Shown here in pieces: positions 40,213 through 52,431 of a stretch of 64,000 bases of DNA; within the stretch, counting starts at the first letter, position 1, and each line of letters begins with the position of its first letter. Under the pieces are notes generated by a model. That model saw nothing but the letters and a program-made list of their open reading frames with translations, was not told the origin of the DNA and did no database searches. Source of the DNA: Chrysomallon squamiferum (taxonomy: Eukaryota; Mollusca; Gastropoda; Neomphalida; Peltospiridae); NCBI GenBank assembly GCA_012295275.1, contig CM022678.1, positions 615,394 through 679,393 on the forward strand, read 5' to 3'. A program made the translations under genes and the position numbers.

Positions 40213-43200
40213 CTACACACACTCACAACCACACACACACATCCACAGACACAGAAACAAACACACACACACACAACCACACACACTCACAACCACACAC
40301 ACTCCTCTTCTTGTCTGTCTGAAAACACACATCACTGAATTCAAACACACACACACACACACTCACAACCACACACAGAGACATACACACACACACACAC
40401 TCACAACCACACACAGAGATGTACACACACACACACACACACACACACTCCTCTTCTTGTCTGTCTGAAAACACATCACTGGATCCAAAAAATACACACA
40501 CACACACACACACAGAAACAAAAACACACACAGAGACATACACTCAATATGTAATGGACACATTATTTGATTTAATTATTGAATGTATGATGTTTTAACT
40601 AGAACAGTTCACAGAATAAAAATAAAATTAAAATAATAATAATAAAGAATAAAAAATAAATTAATTAAATAAATACATTATTTATTGTTAACTGATTGAC
40701 ATATGGCAAAAGGCACAAAGTATCATTGATGAAATAAAAGAGATCAATAAAATATATAAAAAGCATAATAAAATATAATTGAGTGAAATAATATATATAT
40801 ATAATAAAACAAAGAAAAAACTTAGTAATACCATAAACAAAACAAAATAATAATAATCTGATAATAATAAAAACAACAACCTTGTTGGCACACACACATA
40901 TGACAACATTTTCAGCCTCTGCCTTGTCTCCCATCTCCCCCAACATCTCCGACACCCAGGAATCGAGAGCCTCGAAACTTGACCTGTCTGTCACGTCAAA
41001 CACGAGCAGCGCCCCCTGTGTGTCTCGATAGAACTCATTTCTAACCTGTAGTAAATACTTACTTTATACATTTACACATATTTATATTTTCAATCATTTG
41101 TGTCATAAATTATTGTTGTAACACAATTTATGAATGTAATGTTTTCATCAGCACACTTGTAAGTCTTACAACACACTGGTCAGTCTTAAAACACACTTGT
41201 AAATCTTACAACACACTGGTCAGTCTTACAACAAACTGGTCAGTGATACAACACACTTGTCAGTGTTACAACACACTGGTCAGTCTTACAGCACACCGGT
41301 CAGTCTTACAGCACACTTGTCAGTCATACAGCACACTTGTCAGTGTTACAACACACTTGTCAGTCATACAGCACACTTGTCAGTGTTACAACACACTTGT
41401 CAGTCATACAGCACACTTGTCAGTGTTACAACACACTGGTCAGTCTTACAGCACACCGGTCAGTCTTACAGCACACTGGTCGGTGTTACAGCACACTGAT
41501 CAGTCTTACAGCACACTCGTCAGTGTTACAACACACTGGTCAGTGATACAACACACTGGTCAGTCTTACAACACACTGGTCAGTGTTACAGCACACTGGT
41601 CAGTCTTACAACACACTTGTAAATCTTACAACACACTCGTCAGTCTTACAACACACTGGTCAGTCTTACAGCACACTCGTCAGTCTTATTGCACACGTGT
41701 CAGTCTTACAGCACACTTGTCAGTCTTACAGCACACTCGTCAGTCTTACAACACACGTGTCAGTGTTACAGCACACTGGTCAGTCTTACAGCACACTCGT
41801 CAGTCTTACAGCACACTGGTCAGTGTTACTGCACACTGGTCAGTCTTACAGCACACTGGTCAGTCTTACAGCACACTGGTCAGTCTTAGAACACACGTGT
41901 CAGTCTTACAGCACACTCGTCAGTCTTACAACACACGTGTCAGTCTTACAACACATGTGTCAGTCTTACAGCACACTGGTCAGTCTTAGAACACACTCGT
42001 CAGTCTTACAGCACACTCGTCAGTCTTACAACACACGTGTCAGTCTTACAGCACACTTGTCAGTGTTACAACACACTTGTCAGTCTTACAACACACGTGT
42101 CAGTCTTACAGCACACTCGTCAGTCATACAGCACACTCGTCAGTCATACAGCACACTCGTCAGTCTTACATCACACTCGTCAGTCTTACATCACACTTGT
42201 CAGTCTTACAACACACTTGTCAGTCTTACATCACACTTGTCAGTCTTACAACACACTTGTCAGTCTTACAACACACTTGTCAGTCTTATTGCACACTGCT
42301 CCGTTTTACAACACACTGGTTAGTCTTACAACACACTTGTCAGTCTTACGACACACTTGTCAGTCTTACAACACACTTGTCAGTCTTACAGCACACTCGT
42401 CAGTCTTATTGCACACTGGTCAGTTTTACAGCACACTGGTCAGTCTTACAACAAACTCAAAATAACAAAGAAATAAACAGTTTACCTCATAGAATATTGG
42501 GTGTCCAGCCATGTCAAAAATATTTACTTTCACTTCTCTGTCTTTTACACTGATTCTGAAACAAAAAATAAAATGAATATTAAAATTAAAAATACAAAAG
42601 TACAAAAATACAAATAAATAAATATATAAATAAATGAATAAACAATAACTATATAATGAATGAATGAAAAAATAAATACACACCCACACACACAAATAAA
42701 TTATCGGTTAAATGGTTTATTTTATGAGTGTTAAATTTTTGACCGATACAAATGAAAACAGTTGAAAGTCTGATGTTTGTGTGTGTCACTGTGTGTGTAT
42801 TTATATTTATGTATATGTATAGACAGATAGATAGACAGACAGATATATATCTACCTATTATATATGTTTACACATATACACACATACCCCAACATTACAT
42901 ACATACATTCTCACTCATATAATTATTATATTAACAAACAAAAACAAAAATCTTACTTGGTCACTCCATAGTCTATGCCAATAGTGGCAAGATATTTATG
43001 TACAAATCTTTTCTCACAGTATCTTTTTATTATACAGCTCTGAAAGAGAACAGAAAGTCCACAGTATTAACTAATATAATATTTTACTGATATAGCATAA
43101 CATATATTCAATATTTAAAATATATTTATTAACATATTTCTGATTTTCTCTAGAGGTGTATTATAAACATTCTTATTTATCTCGCTCTACCACTTTTTGG

Positions 43201-43221
43201 AGCTGTTGTTTTTACTGAACA

Positions 43222-43254
<33 letters not shown>

Positions 43255-43475
43255 GTAATTAAAATACTTTGCTGTGCGATAAACTAATGTTTATTTACTT
43301 GCAATTTCTTCCATTCATACATATACATGATTAAAACATAATCTACTAGATCATCAAATAATAAATACATAAATAAATAAATAATCACTTTTCCCACTTC
43401 TGCATTTCCCATGCTGATGATTTTAATCCTCAAAGGCTGTTTTATTTTGAAACCACTTTTTGTAAAACTCGACAT
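36646..43475 (-). CDS. DNAJC27: DnaJ homolog subfamily C member 27 (RJL-family GTPase with J domain)
   Basis: Exons: 43475-43389, 43039-42957, 42555-42486, 41045-40881, 40065-39949, 38077-37917, then a J-domain exon present as six tandem copies, the last at 36751-36646. GT-AG boundaries and phases (0,2,0,0,0,2) all agree. GTPase motifs: GNAEVGKS (23-30), FDMAGHP in place of the usual DTAGQ, as in RJL proteins, ANKTD (133-137) and ETSAQTG. The J-domain start, helix II and HPD follow ([19 protein letters not shown]). The last copy has an extra A that shifts the HPD segment out of frame, then regains frame at PGSEEAFK. It stops at TGA 36648-36646; beyond that stop the same frame reads RTALLKRCQT to a TAA at 36613, like the normal family C-terminus. 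The vertebrate protein is about 273 residues. The family has been linked to the flagellar apparatus by phylogenetic distribution. Confidence 0.92.
36690..37440 (-). repeat. Six-copy array of the DNAJC27 J-domain exon head with its splice acceptor
   Basis: Copies have acceptors near 37439, 37300, 37170, 37050, 36910 and 36752, with a ~120-155-bp period. Each has 'tttgacag', then the exon body encoding [19 protein letters not shown], ending at AGTGTG. Five copies then run into (TATG)n and AT/TG-rich intron. Copies 1, 2 and 5 in transcription order keep the frame. Copies 3, 4 and 6 are frameshifted at the AACAAGGCGTAC site. Unequal copies with distinct substitutions argue against a simple assembly stutter. 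Confidence 0.9.
38294..38770 (-). repeat. ~105-bp tandem repeat in DNAJC27 intron 5
   Basis: Four copies carry the block tttagtatttgttaatctga through tatacgttttaaccatagta. They are separated by (AAT)n and differ by only a few bases. A longer (AAT)n tract follows to about 38780. Confidence 0.9.
38990..39940 (-). repeat. AT-rich minisatellite in DNAJC27 intron 5
   Basis: Units combine 'aacactattagtaatgttat', 'taagtgaagatgtaaaaata' and older variants with 'gaagatataaaaacaacaat'. Homogeneity rises toward 39940, the edge nearest the exon. Confidence 0.85.
40049..40530 (-). repeat. Repeated head of DNAJC27 exon 5 with its splice acceptor, in (TG)n
   Basis: The authentic acceptor and exon start (ttttcag|ACAGACAAGAAGAGG) at about 40070-40049 is followed upstream by three partial copies at about 40126-40150, 40297-40322 and 40443-40470. 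Each ends at the exon-internal GGAGTGTG and then passes into (TG)n. Parts of the flanking intron (gtgatgtgacacagtggtgt, gaattcagtg) are copied too. Confidence 0.9.
41150..42455 (-). repeat. 20-bp minisatellite, ~65 copies, filling DNAJC27 intron 3
   Basis: The plus-strand unit is cagtcttacaacacacttgt with c/g/t variants at a few sites. The 20-bp register is kept essentially without indels. It occupies about 90% of the intron between exon 3 (donor at 42485) and exon 4 (acceptor near 41046). Read in the transcribed direction every unit contains TTGTAAGA, a 5' splice-site-like sequence. The long Thr/Ser/His/Gln open frames here are repeat artefacts. Confidence 0.95.
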
Positions 43476-43575
43476 GTTTACTGTCAAGGGTAAACAGTAA
43501 TTTTAACTGGCTAATGAAACAGTATTTTGTAAACGGAAATCCAGAAAAATATTAAAGTTTACAAAATCGAAATGG

Positions 43576-43589
43576 GTAATCATAGCAAC
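43576..43589. promoter_or_regulatory. RFX X-box-like element ~100 bp upstream of DNAJC27
   Basis: GTAATCATAGCAAC matches the X-box consensus GTNRCC-AT-RGNAAC at all but one position. X-boxes drive ciliary genes in animals. This fits the proposed flagellar association of RJL proteins, but a single near-match may be chance. Confidence 0.35.
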
Positions 43590-44012
43590 AGCACTACGCT
43601 GACGAAACAAATAATGTTTTTCAACATCTAAACACAATCAGGACATTACTAAAGTCTTTAGCAATCACTCGACGGGTACACCTTCGGATTTAAAGTTAAA
43701 AAGTTAAACAATATAAAATTTGCCCAAGTAAGTTGGTGAAAATAAAAACATTCAGCGTTATTCAAGCATGCACCGGACATGACACATTCAGACCGGAAGC
43801 AGACGTAAATCCAGCGGAATATGTAGCGAACAGTTTTATCGGCTATGAAGCAGGGCGAACTAGAGAATTGGGAAATAGGTTGAGGTTTGGGGAACGATTA
43901 CTACTCTGCGTATTTTATTAATCATTTTATCGTCTTGCTTCATTGAATACGGTTTTAATTGTCTTTAATGATTCCTTCGTAGTTTACAACTCGTGTAATC
44001 TGAAATAATGAA

Positions 44013-44050
<38 letters not shown>

Positions 44051-46418
44051 TTCGATTCATTCATGGATCGATAGATTTCCTTTAATTTCATATTTTTGGT
44101 GCGTTAATAATTACTCAGCTTCTATATAATTTTTATACTAATTTTGCGTATAACTTGTGTAATGGATGGAACCAGCTAACTGAATTTTAAGCAAAACAAG
44201 AAATCAATCAATCAATAATAAATAAAACGAAAATAATAATAATAATAATAAACAAATATAAAGATGAACATGAAAAAAGAAATTAAAAAAGAGCAAGAAA
44301 CAAACAAAATCAAAAGAAAAAACAGTCCAACCAGTCTTCCACTCATTAATAATTACATTTAAAATAAACAGACATCTTCATTAAAAAGTTATAAAACAGA
44401 CTTGTACTCATCAGTAATTACATTTAAAATAAAGTTTCACATCTTCGCTAGAAACTGGATTTGTACTTGTTAAACATTGTCAGATAAGAGAAAATGATTA
44501 GAAATATTAAGGTTTTATATTGTGTTTAATATTACAAATCTGTTATTTTGAAATCAAGAAACATCCAACTCTCAGTTCTAAGATGCTGCAATGTGGATAT
44601 TTGACAAAAACAACAAAAACTCACAAACCATTTGAACATTTACAGATGTAAATGAATAAATTAATGAAGAACATGATATATCTTTGTTATAATTTATGTG
44701 AATACTGATGGCAGCCAAGTGCTAAGATTGTTAGTATTACTTCAAAATGCAAGTAATTTTTACAGTGTGTCAGTATCTACAGTTTTGTGTCTTCTAAAAG
44801 CAAAATTTAACTTTACACAGACAGAATTGTAACATGCTTCAAGCATTCTGTATATCTTGTGTAATAGAAGAAACTGAAAATTATTTGCAAAATAAAATTT
44901 TCTTCCATGAACAAATTAGAAGAGGCAGGAAAAAATAAATAAATAAAATACACCTGCATCATCTGATGGAATATTTGTATCGTGTATTCAACTGTTTAGA
45001 ACAAGATAACAGGATTATGTTATTAATCAACTAGAGGGATTTCTTTTTCATTTTACAAGAAAAAACAAACTTGATAACAATTATTTGTGTGAATTGTGCA
45101 AGAGAAGGAAAACAAATGTTCTGAGTTTAAAATAGTATTTTTAAATTCTTTTTTGCATTACCCTCTTATGATTAATTATATATATATATATATAACAAAA
45201 TAAAATAAAACAAAAATAAAAAGTTATAAGCCAGAGTTCTACTCAGGAATAATTACATTTGAAATAAAGAAACTGATCACTAGAAAGTTATAAACAACAT
45301 TATAATTTTTTGTGATTATATTTAAAACAAATTCTGATGTCTTCACTAGAAACTCAATTTGAATCATCATTAATAGTTACATTTCATCACATACAATGGA
45401 AACTGATTATAAGTAATATGGGTAAGAAGTGTTCTGTGTTTAGTATAAGAAAAACTGATGTGTACAAAGTGCCTGCCAGCAATGAGTCAAGAAAAGATGC
45501 AGCTGTCTGCTATAAGATGCAGTGTAAATTATTTGTCACAAAACATATTACATAAAAAAATATATATAACACTTAAAAAAAATAGTATGAAAGTTATTAA
45601 ATTATAAAAGCAGACAAGTTTCATATGTTCAGTTCAAGCAACATTTCAACTTTGAATGATACAATGAATAACATGATATATACTTTGTCATATCAGTACT
45701 GAGTACAACGACTATTTGAATGGAGTCTGACATGTTAATTTTACAGTATGTCTGTATCTACAGTTGTGCTTCCTGAAAGTTTTATTTAACTAATCATAAC
45801 ACTTTCATTCAGTAAATCCTTGTTTCAGACGGTTTGCTAAAAACACTAATAAAATGATCTGAAGTAGTTTTCTATAAAATCTGTAAGAAACATGGAGCTG
45901 TCTGTGATCTGTTTAAATATCTAAACTACATCTTGTCAGATTTCTCTCAGATGATGATGACAAATTTACAAAAAAATTATGTGGTGTGAAAAATAACAGT
46001 ATAATACTGGTACGATGATATACATGAAAAGAATAAAAAGTAAAATAAAACAACAACAACAACCAAACAAATACATCTTTATCACATAATTGTTTTAGTA
46101 AAGTTGTCACACAATTCTACCAACATAAAAAGATTTTTAATCATAAAATAATAATCATAATATTAACGATATTAATAAAAAAAAGTTACAATATTAAAAA
46201 TATCAAATCATATTTTTTTTTACATCAGTAATAATAATAATAATAATAATAATAAACCCCAGTAAAAAATAATAATAATAATACAAAATAAAAAACTACA
46301 AATAAATGAAACGTAACAGCAAATGTCAACAATTAAAACTGAATATTCATTTTTACCATCCATCAAAAATGCACAAGTCACTGATTTCATATTTAACATC
46401 ACAATTTCATGCTTCTAT
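43590..46418. other. Intergenic region between DNAJC27 and the crotonase gene
   Basis: It contains (TG)n at 44013-44047, (TA)n at 45176-45193 and (AAT)n at 46230-46253. Two diverged direct repeats appear at 44290-44640 and 45190-45560 (aaagttataa.c.ag..t.tactca and aagatgca). No gene was recognised. Confidence 0.45.
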
Positions 46419-49400
46419 TCATTGTTTTGATTTTGTTGTGTTGAAGTTTCCATGACGACCAATACCACTGGCAAATCTTTTAGCACCTGATAAAAACAAA
46501 GACATGTATGTTGGAACTATTTAACAAAAATTTGCCTTGTCAGAATAAAAGTTAATTATTATTATTAATATTTTATGTATTATTAATAATTCTGTTTTTT
46601 ATTTCTGAAATTGGATAATGGAATATTTTTAAAATTATTTTTATTTTTTTTAGGTTTACTAGATTTTGTCATTTGGTGTGTTTCTTATATCAGTGAATAC
46701 ATTGAATTTAAAAACATTTTAAGGATATTTTGAAGACAGAATTTTTGTCTCTGAAGTTGTATTGCAGTGGATATTTTACCAGTGCAGTATTAACCAAAAC
46801 ACATGTAATTTTTATTCTGTTTTACTTTTTAATAATTATTTTTTATTTATTTTATTATTTTCTTCTTTTTTTTGTGGCATTAGTCCATGCCATTTTTTGC
46901 ACGACTTCCCAATTTAAAATCAAAGTTCAAATCCTTCTCAAGATGCACTGGGATAAATATTTGATATCACAAAAATATGTCAGCAGCTTATTGTGCGACA
47001 GTGGAGAAAGCATAAACACTGTGAGGAGGTTTTTCATTTTTAACATTAGATAAACAGTTTAGAAAAAGTTATTGACTTAACTCAACTAATTAACAATAAT
47101 CTATCAACAAACATTTACAAAAACTCATACAACAAACTCACTTATTAAACAATTAGTGAAAATATTGATCAAATAATGTTTTGTATCAAGTAAATAACAT
47201 TAATAATGATAATGATAATAATGACAATACCAATAACAATATAACAACAACAATAACAATAACAATAACAATAACAATTCTCACCTTCCACCGATTCTTC
47301 TAACACTTTACTTCCATTCTGAAACTCAAACTGGAAGGCATCGAGAGTGTTTTTGGCGTCAAATGTGCTGTAGTAGGCAGACTGCCTGTCTGCCTTCACA
47401 CACAGCTGTGGGTGTTTTGCGATTTCCTTAGCAAGCTGAACAGCCTGGCCTAGTGCTGGGTGTGAACAAAAATAAACATAATTAAAAAAATAAAATTACA
47501 CGAGCACAGTGGGAATAGTGATACAAAAAAGTGGTATTATAAAAGCAGTGTTAGTAAGTTAGTAAAATACTGTCAGACAACTAACAGTGGCTGTATATTT
47601 AATCCTCAATGTGTTATCCCTGCATGGAGAATAACACTATATTTAAAATTCAAGCAGAATAAAACAAGAATGCAGTGTATGCAATAACATTTTATTTTTA
47701 TTTCTATTTCTTAAATTTCTGTTAACCTCTTGAGTACATTTAGTAACTGGTATAATGATCATGAATTTAGTTTTAATTTAAATCTTCAGTTTATAATATA
47801 ATATAATGTGGGTTTTTCACCAGTCCAGTACAATGTTTGTTTCTACTGCAGATCCATTACCTTCCACTGTATGATAATGCCCAGCACATTAGTGAAGATA
47901 TAATTAATATTATACAATATTTTACAATAAATATTTTAACTATCATGATTTTAATATTTTTTATTTACATCAATTACCATAATGAAATATATGTATTAAA
48001 TTATGTTTAAATGTGTAAATTATTATAATGAAATGAACTGTATTATTAAAATAATTTATTTATATAAATTGTGATAATGAAGTGTCAGTATAATATTTTT
48101 TTATTTATATAAATAATAAACTATCATTTGTATGTATTATGTTAAAATATTTTAGTAGTGTGAATTATGGAAACAAAATATATACAATAATAAAAATACA
48201 CAAGGCTTTTTTAAAGTTATGATAAAAATAAATTCCAGTTTGGATATTAGGATTTAATGCTGTTATTTTCCTGATTAAAAGCTAGAGGTAGACATTTTTT
48301 TGTTATTATTATTTTTTTTCCCAGGCTGTTTGCAATTTTAATTGTAGTCTGGTTTTAAAAACTGTAATAATAATCTGATATTTAAAAACTGCCCCAAACA
48401 CTGAAACAACAAGCAGAACTGTTACCAAATCTGTTACGACAACAAGATAAAGACTGATAGTAATTGTCAGAATCAGAGGTCTGACAAAAATGTGAAAATA
48501 TGTTCTGTGTTAGATTTAATTTGTAAAACAGAACCAAAACATGAAGAAAAAGAATAGAAGAAAAAAAAAAGGCATCCGAGACATACCAGCTCCCGTGGCA
48601 ACGACCCGATTAGCCAATCCAAACTGTAGTGCCTCTTTAGCAGACAGAGGTCGTCCAGTCAAAATGAGGTCAAGGGCACGAGAAAAGACCAATCAGCTGT
48701 GGCAGCCTAACAGTGCCTCCATCTAGGAGTGGCACACCTGAAATAATGTGTTTTAAAAAACACTTTTATGTGCCAGGAAAAAAATTAATAATAAATAAAT
48801 GAAAAATATTTTTTTTTAAATATATGATAAAATAAATTAAATTAAAAAACAAAAATCCAAAACAAAAATAAACAAACAGTGAATAAAACAGTGACAGAGA
48901 TTAATAGATTAATCAATGGCCAGAACATCGTAATTACAAGCAATTAAATATTAATTTATAATTTATATATTTCTCTTTTTTTGCAACGATTATAAATATT
49001 ACTTAATATAAAATTTCATAACAATGAGAAAACTGCATTAGAATAACATTGTTTGTTTCATATTTGTGCATCTGTTATATATTTGTAAACTTTCTGCATA
49101 ACAAATATGTATAAACAAAATTTATAAAGAAAAGAGAAGAATCTCAGTGTTTATTATACATTAAGACAGTGAATGCAAACATTTCTTTTACAATAACTTT
49201 ATCATAAAACATAAAACACACAATACTGTAAAATAAGAATATTTTTAGATTTTCTTTTACGTTTATTTAACATTTGTTGTTAAAAAAGCATTATTTTGTA
49301 AAAATTTAAAATTTAAGAACACTTTTCAGTTTTAATTCACAATGTTTTTAACTTTTAACAATAAAAATGTCTTATTTTGAATGTATGTAAAATTTAAATT

Positions 49401-51367
49401 ATGTTTATTCTAAATTAACACACAAATTTAATGATTAATCTATACTACACACTATGTAAAACACACAATATTATCTTTTATTATTTAATGTAAAAAAAAC
49501 AAAAAAATAAATAAATAAACAAATATACACCCACACAATTCTGTAAAATTTATTAATCCTCTTAAGTTTTCATAACATTTATCATTAAAAAAAAACATTA
49601 TTCTAAAACAATGTAAAATTTCAAAATGCTGTTCCCTCCACACACAAAATCTTACCAAACCTTCTAGAGAAAACGCCCATGATGGCAGACTCCTCCACGA
49701 CTCTGAGGTCGCACATACACGCCAGCTCCAGACCCCCCCCAACCGCGTACCCAGCCACTGCAGCAACCACCGGCTTGGAACACAGCATCCGTGACGGCCC
49801 CTACTTAGATAACAACAAACTCACTTTATCTTCAAAAAACTTCATCAAATAAATCACAATACTGAACAGAAATGCTGATCTGATTATAGTTCATTATTCA
49901 CTTTTAAAAATGTGGAAGTAATTTAAAACTTTTGAAAATGTATGTTTCTTTCTTATAAAAACTTTTCTTGTGTGGTAAAACGTATCAAAATGAGAAATTA
50001 AAAACAAATTCTTTAGATTTAAATGTTTTCAATATATTATAAACTAGGACTCAAAATAAATAGACCAAACAAGAAGTAATGACTAATGCATGTATCTATT
50101 TTTATACAATGAAAAGTTTAACTATAAATACAACAATTAATAAAAAATAATAATAATAATTAACAAATATTTATACACAAATCAAGTGATGTAAACGTTA
50201 CCATGGGTGCACTGTCAGACTCTGCTGGTGGTTTGAAAAGATCTGTTACTGACATGTCGAGCTGAGACAAATATTTCAAATCATAGCCAGAGCAAAACAC
50301 ACCACCTGTCAAACTAAAACATTTCAATCTCAACATTTTCCACCACTTATCAGCTACATCAGTAATCAGTCACAATAGCTACTAATCTTTAATAACAACA
50401 AAGTTTAACAATAATAAATCAAATGTTATCTAAATTAAAAAATTTCAACTGACTACTGAACTTTAATAAAAACAAAGTTTAATAGTAATAAGTCAATCAG
50501 TCATTAGTACAGTCTAGTTAACTGTTTTGTTATTAGCAAGTAAACTTTGATAATAACAATACTAAATCAGTCAAATGCTACCAGTCAATTTACCATTTTA
50601 TTACTGGCTACTAAACGTAGATAATAACGAAGTTTAACAAAAACAAACATGTCACTGATCTCATGTCTAGATGTATTTAACTATTTTGTTACTGGGTATA
50701 CAACTTTAATAAAAACAAAGTCAATCATTGGTACAAATCTAGTTAAACGTTTTATTATTAGCTACTAAACTTTGATAATAACGACGTTTAGCAGTAATAA
50801 ATAAGTCACCACTCTCACATCCAAGTGCATTTAACTATTCTTTTATTAGCTACTAAACTTTGATAATAATGTTTAACAGCAAGAAGTCAAATGATTAATT
50901 CGAGTGAACTGTTTTGTTATTAACCACTTATCTTTTGCATTTTACTATTTTTTTCTATAAATTTCATAGGCAATTAGATGTAAGATTTAAAACTGCATCC
51001 AAATAATTGAATCATCAAGTTTTATACTTTTAATATATATATATACACATACATACACACATACTTATATATGTCCAAGGGGATGAAGTATTTTTTTTTT
51101 ATTTATGAAATCTATCATATTTTAATCAATAATTTATGCATTCATACATTAAGTTTTGTAACAGTATCCATGGAAACCAAAAATCTACTTTTATTACCAT
51201 GTCCATAAAGAACTGCGACAAGAGAGTCTTCTTTCTCAAACTGTCTAAAAGCGTCTATTAGCTGTCTCGAGGTCTCAGGATTCACACAGTTCCGCACCTC
51301 TGGTCGATTGATTCCAATCATAAGTATCTGTCCATGTGTCTCTGTTAAAATCAGTTCTAAAAATAGA

Positions 51368-51410
<43 letters not shown>

Positions 51411-52294
51411 TATTAAATGCATGTTAACAACTAATTGTATCAACAAATTGGTTTGTGGTAAATAACATAATAATTATGTATTACACTGTATTTACAGATA
51501 CACAATGTTTTTAAGTTATTTTAATTTAAATTTCAGTTTTAATGCAGACAATTAACATAACATAATGAATTTATTCTAGATTAAATATATTTTCTTTAAT
51601 AATGATTTAACAATATTTTTGATTATTATTATTATTATTATTAAACTCTTTTTCTTCATTTATTTACTTATTTGTTATTATTATATTTATTTTTTAAACA
51701 TATTTAACTTGTTGTTAATTTTATTCTTAGACTTCATTAAAATAATTTATAAGCCAAAATATCTGAAATTTATTTACATTTTGTTCTTCAAAACTTTTTC
51801 ATTTTGGGCTGCTTCATTTCTCATTTTAACAATAAACATGACAAAATTAATATAAAGATTTACAAAGTAACTGAAAGTTTAAACTAAAGTTTTATTAAAT
51901 TAGTTCTAATGCCTCTTAATTCACAAAAAGTTATTATAATTATCTGCTGCATACATTCATTCAAAAATTAATTTATGTAACAAAAAAGTACCGATAACTC
52001 TAACAATTACAGATTAAAGTATAAAATGAGGCAATACTGTGAATACATTATTATTGAATAATAATTTGTCGTCTGATAAGAAAAACAGACGATCAAGGAC
52101 GATTCAAAAATTGTTTTTAAAATTCATTTTCATTCACTAATTATATGAAACATACCATCTTATGCACATTGGAATGAACAAAACAATTAACTTATATTAA
52201 TTTTACGTTTTTCCTTTGTCGAGATTTGTCTTAAAGCTGTTTTTCTTACAGTCGTTGTTCGAAGCAAATAGTTCCATCTCGCAAAAGCCGCCAT
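46419..52294 (-). CDS. Mitochondrial crotonase-family protein (enoyl-CoA hydratase/isomerase-like)
   Basis: Seven exons: 52294-52207, 51356-51198, 50305-50202, 49800-49656, 48737-48587, 47455-47285 and 46486-46419. All introns are GT-AG with matching phases. The product is about 294 residues. The first exon gives an Arg-rich, acid-free start (MAAFARWNYLLRTTTVRK), typical of a mitochondrial presequence. Crotonase marks: oxyanion-hole segments HGGVFCSGYDLK and AGYAVGGGLELA, then DGGTVRLPQLIGL and LTGRPLSAKEAL. The first catalytic Glu (in GGGLEL) is present. At the position of the second Glu of hydratases the protein has the FSRRFGVP segment, so the reaction is uncertain. Exon 5 is 151 nt where the frame needs 150: a TTTT run (48683-48686) adds one base after LIGL. 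This is either a sequence error or a disabling allele. Confidence 0.88.
48683..48686 (-). other. +1 frameshift in crotonase exon 5
   Basis: In the coding sense GGT CTT TTC TCG reads to an early stop (TGA eight codons past LIG). Removing one T gives GGT CTT TCT CGT GCC, encoding the family-typical GLSRALDLILTGRP. The exon-phase arithmetic independently shows one extra base. Confidence 0.85.
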
Positions 52295-52308
52295 TATCTC
52301 AACCGAAC

Positions 52309-52314
52309 CACGTG
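52309..52314. promoter_or_regulatory. CACGTG E-box just upstream of the crotonase start codon
   Basis: A palindromic CACGTG lies 15 bases 5' of the ATG (52294). It is a common promoter element in metabolic genes, but it is six bases long and so only suggestive. Confidence 0.25.
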
Positions 52315-52382
52315 ATTATAAGTTTAAGTGGCAGAAGAGAGTTATCTCTCTTACATCATTATTACCAAAACAACAACAACAA

Positions 52383-52431
<49 letters not shown>

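Noticed and set aside
41243-42553. Long open frames rich in Ser-Val-Leu-Gln-His-Thr within the 20-bp array
   Set aside because: The 20-bp unit has no stop in these frames, so all are open by construction. The array lies inside DNAJC27 intron 3.
49485-49766. 93-codon minus-strand frame over crotonase exon 4
   Set aside because: It is in the wrong frame; the frame giving GGGLEL and consistent splice phases is the coding one.
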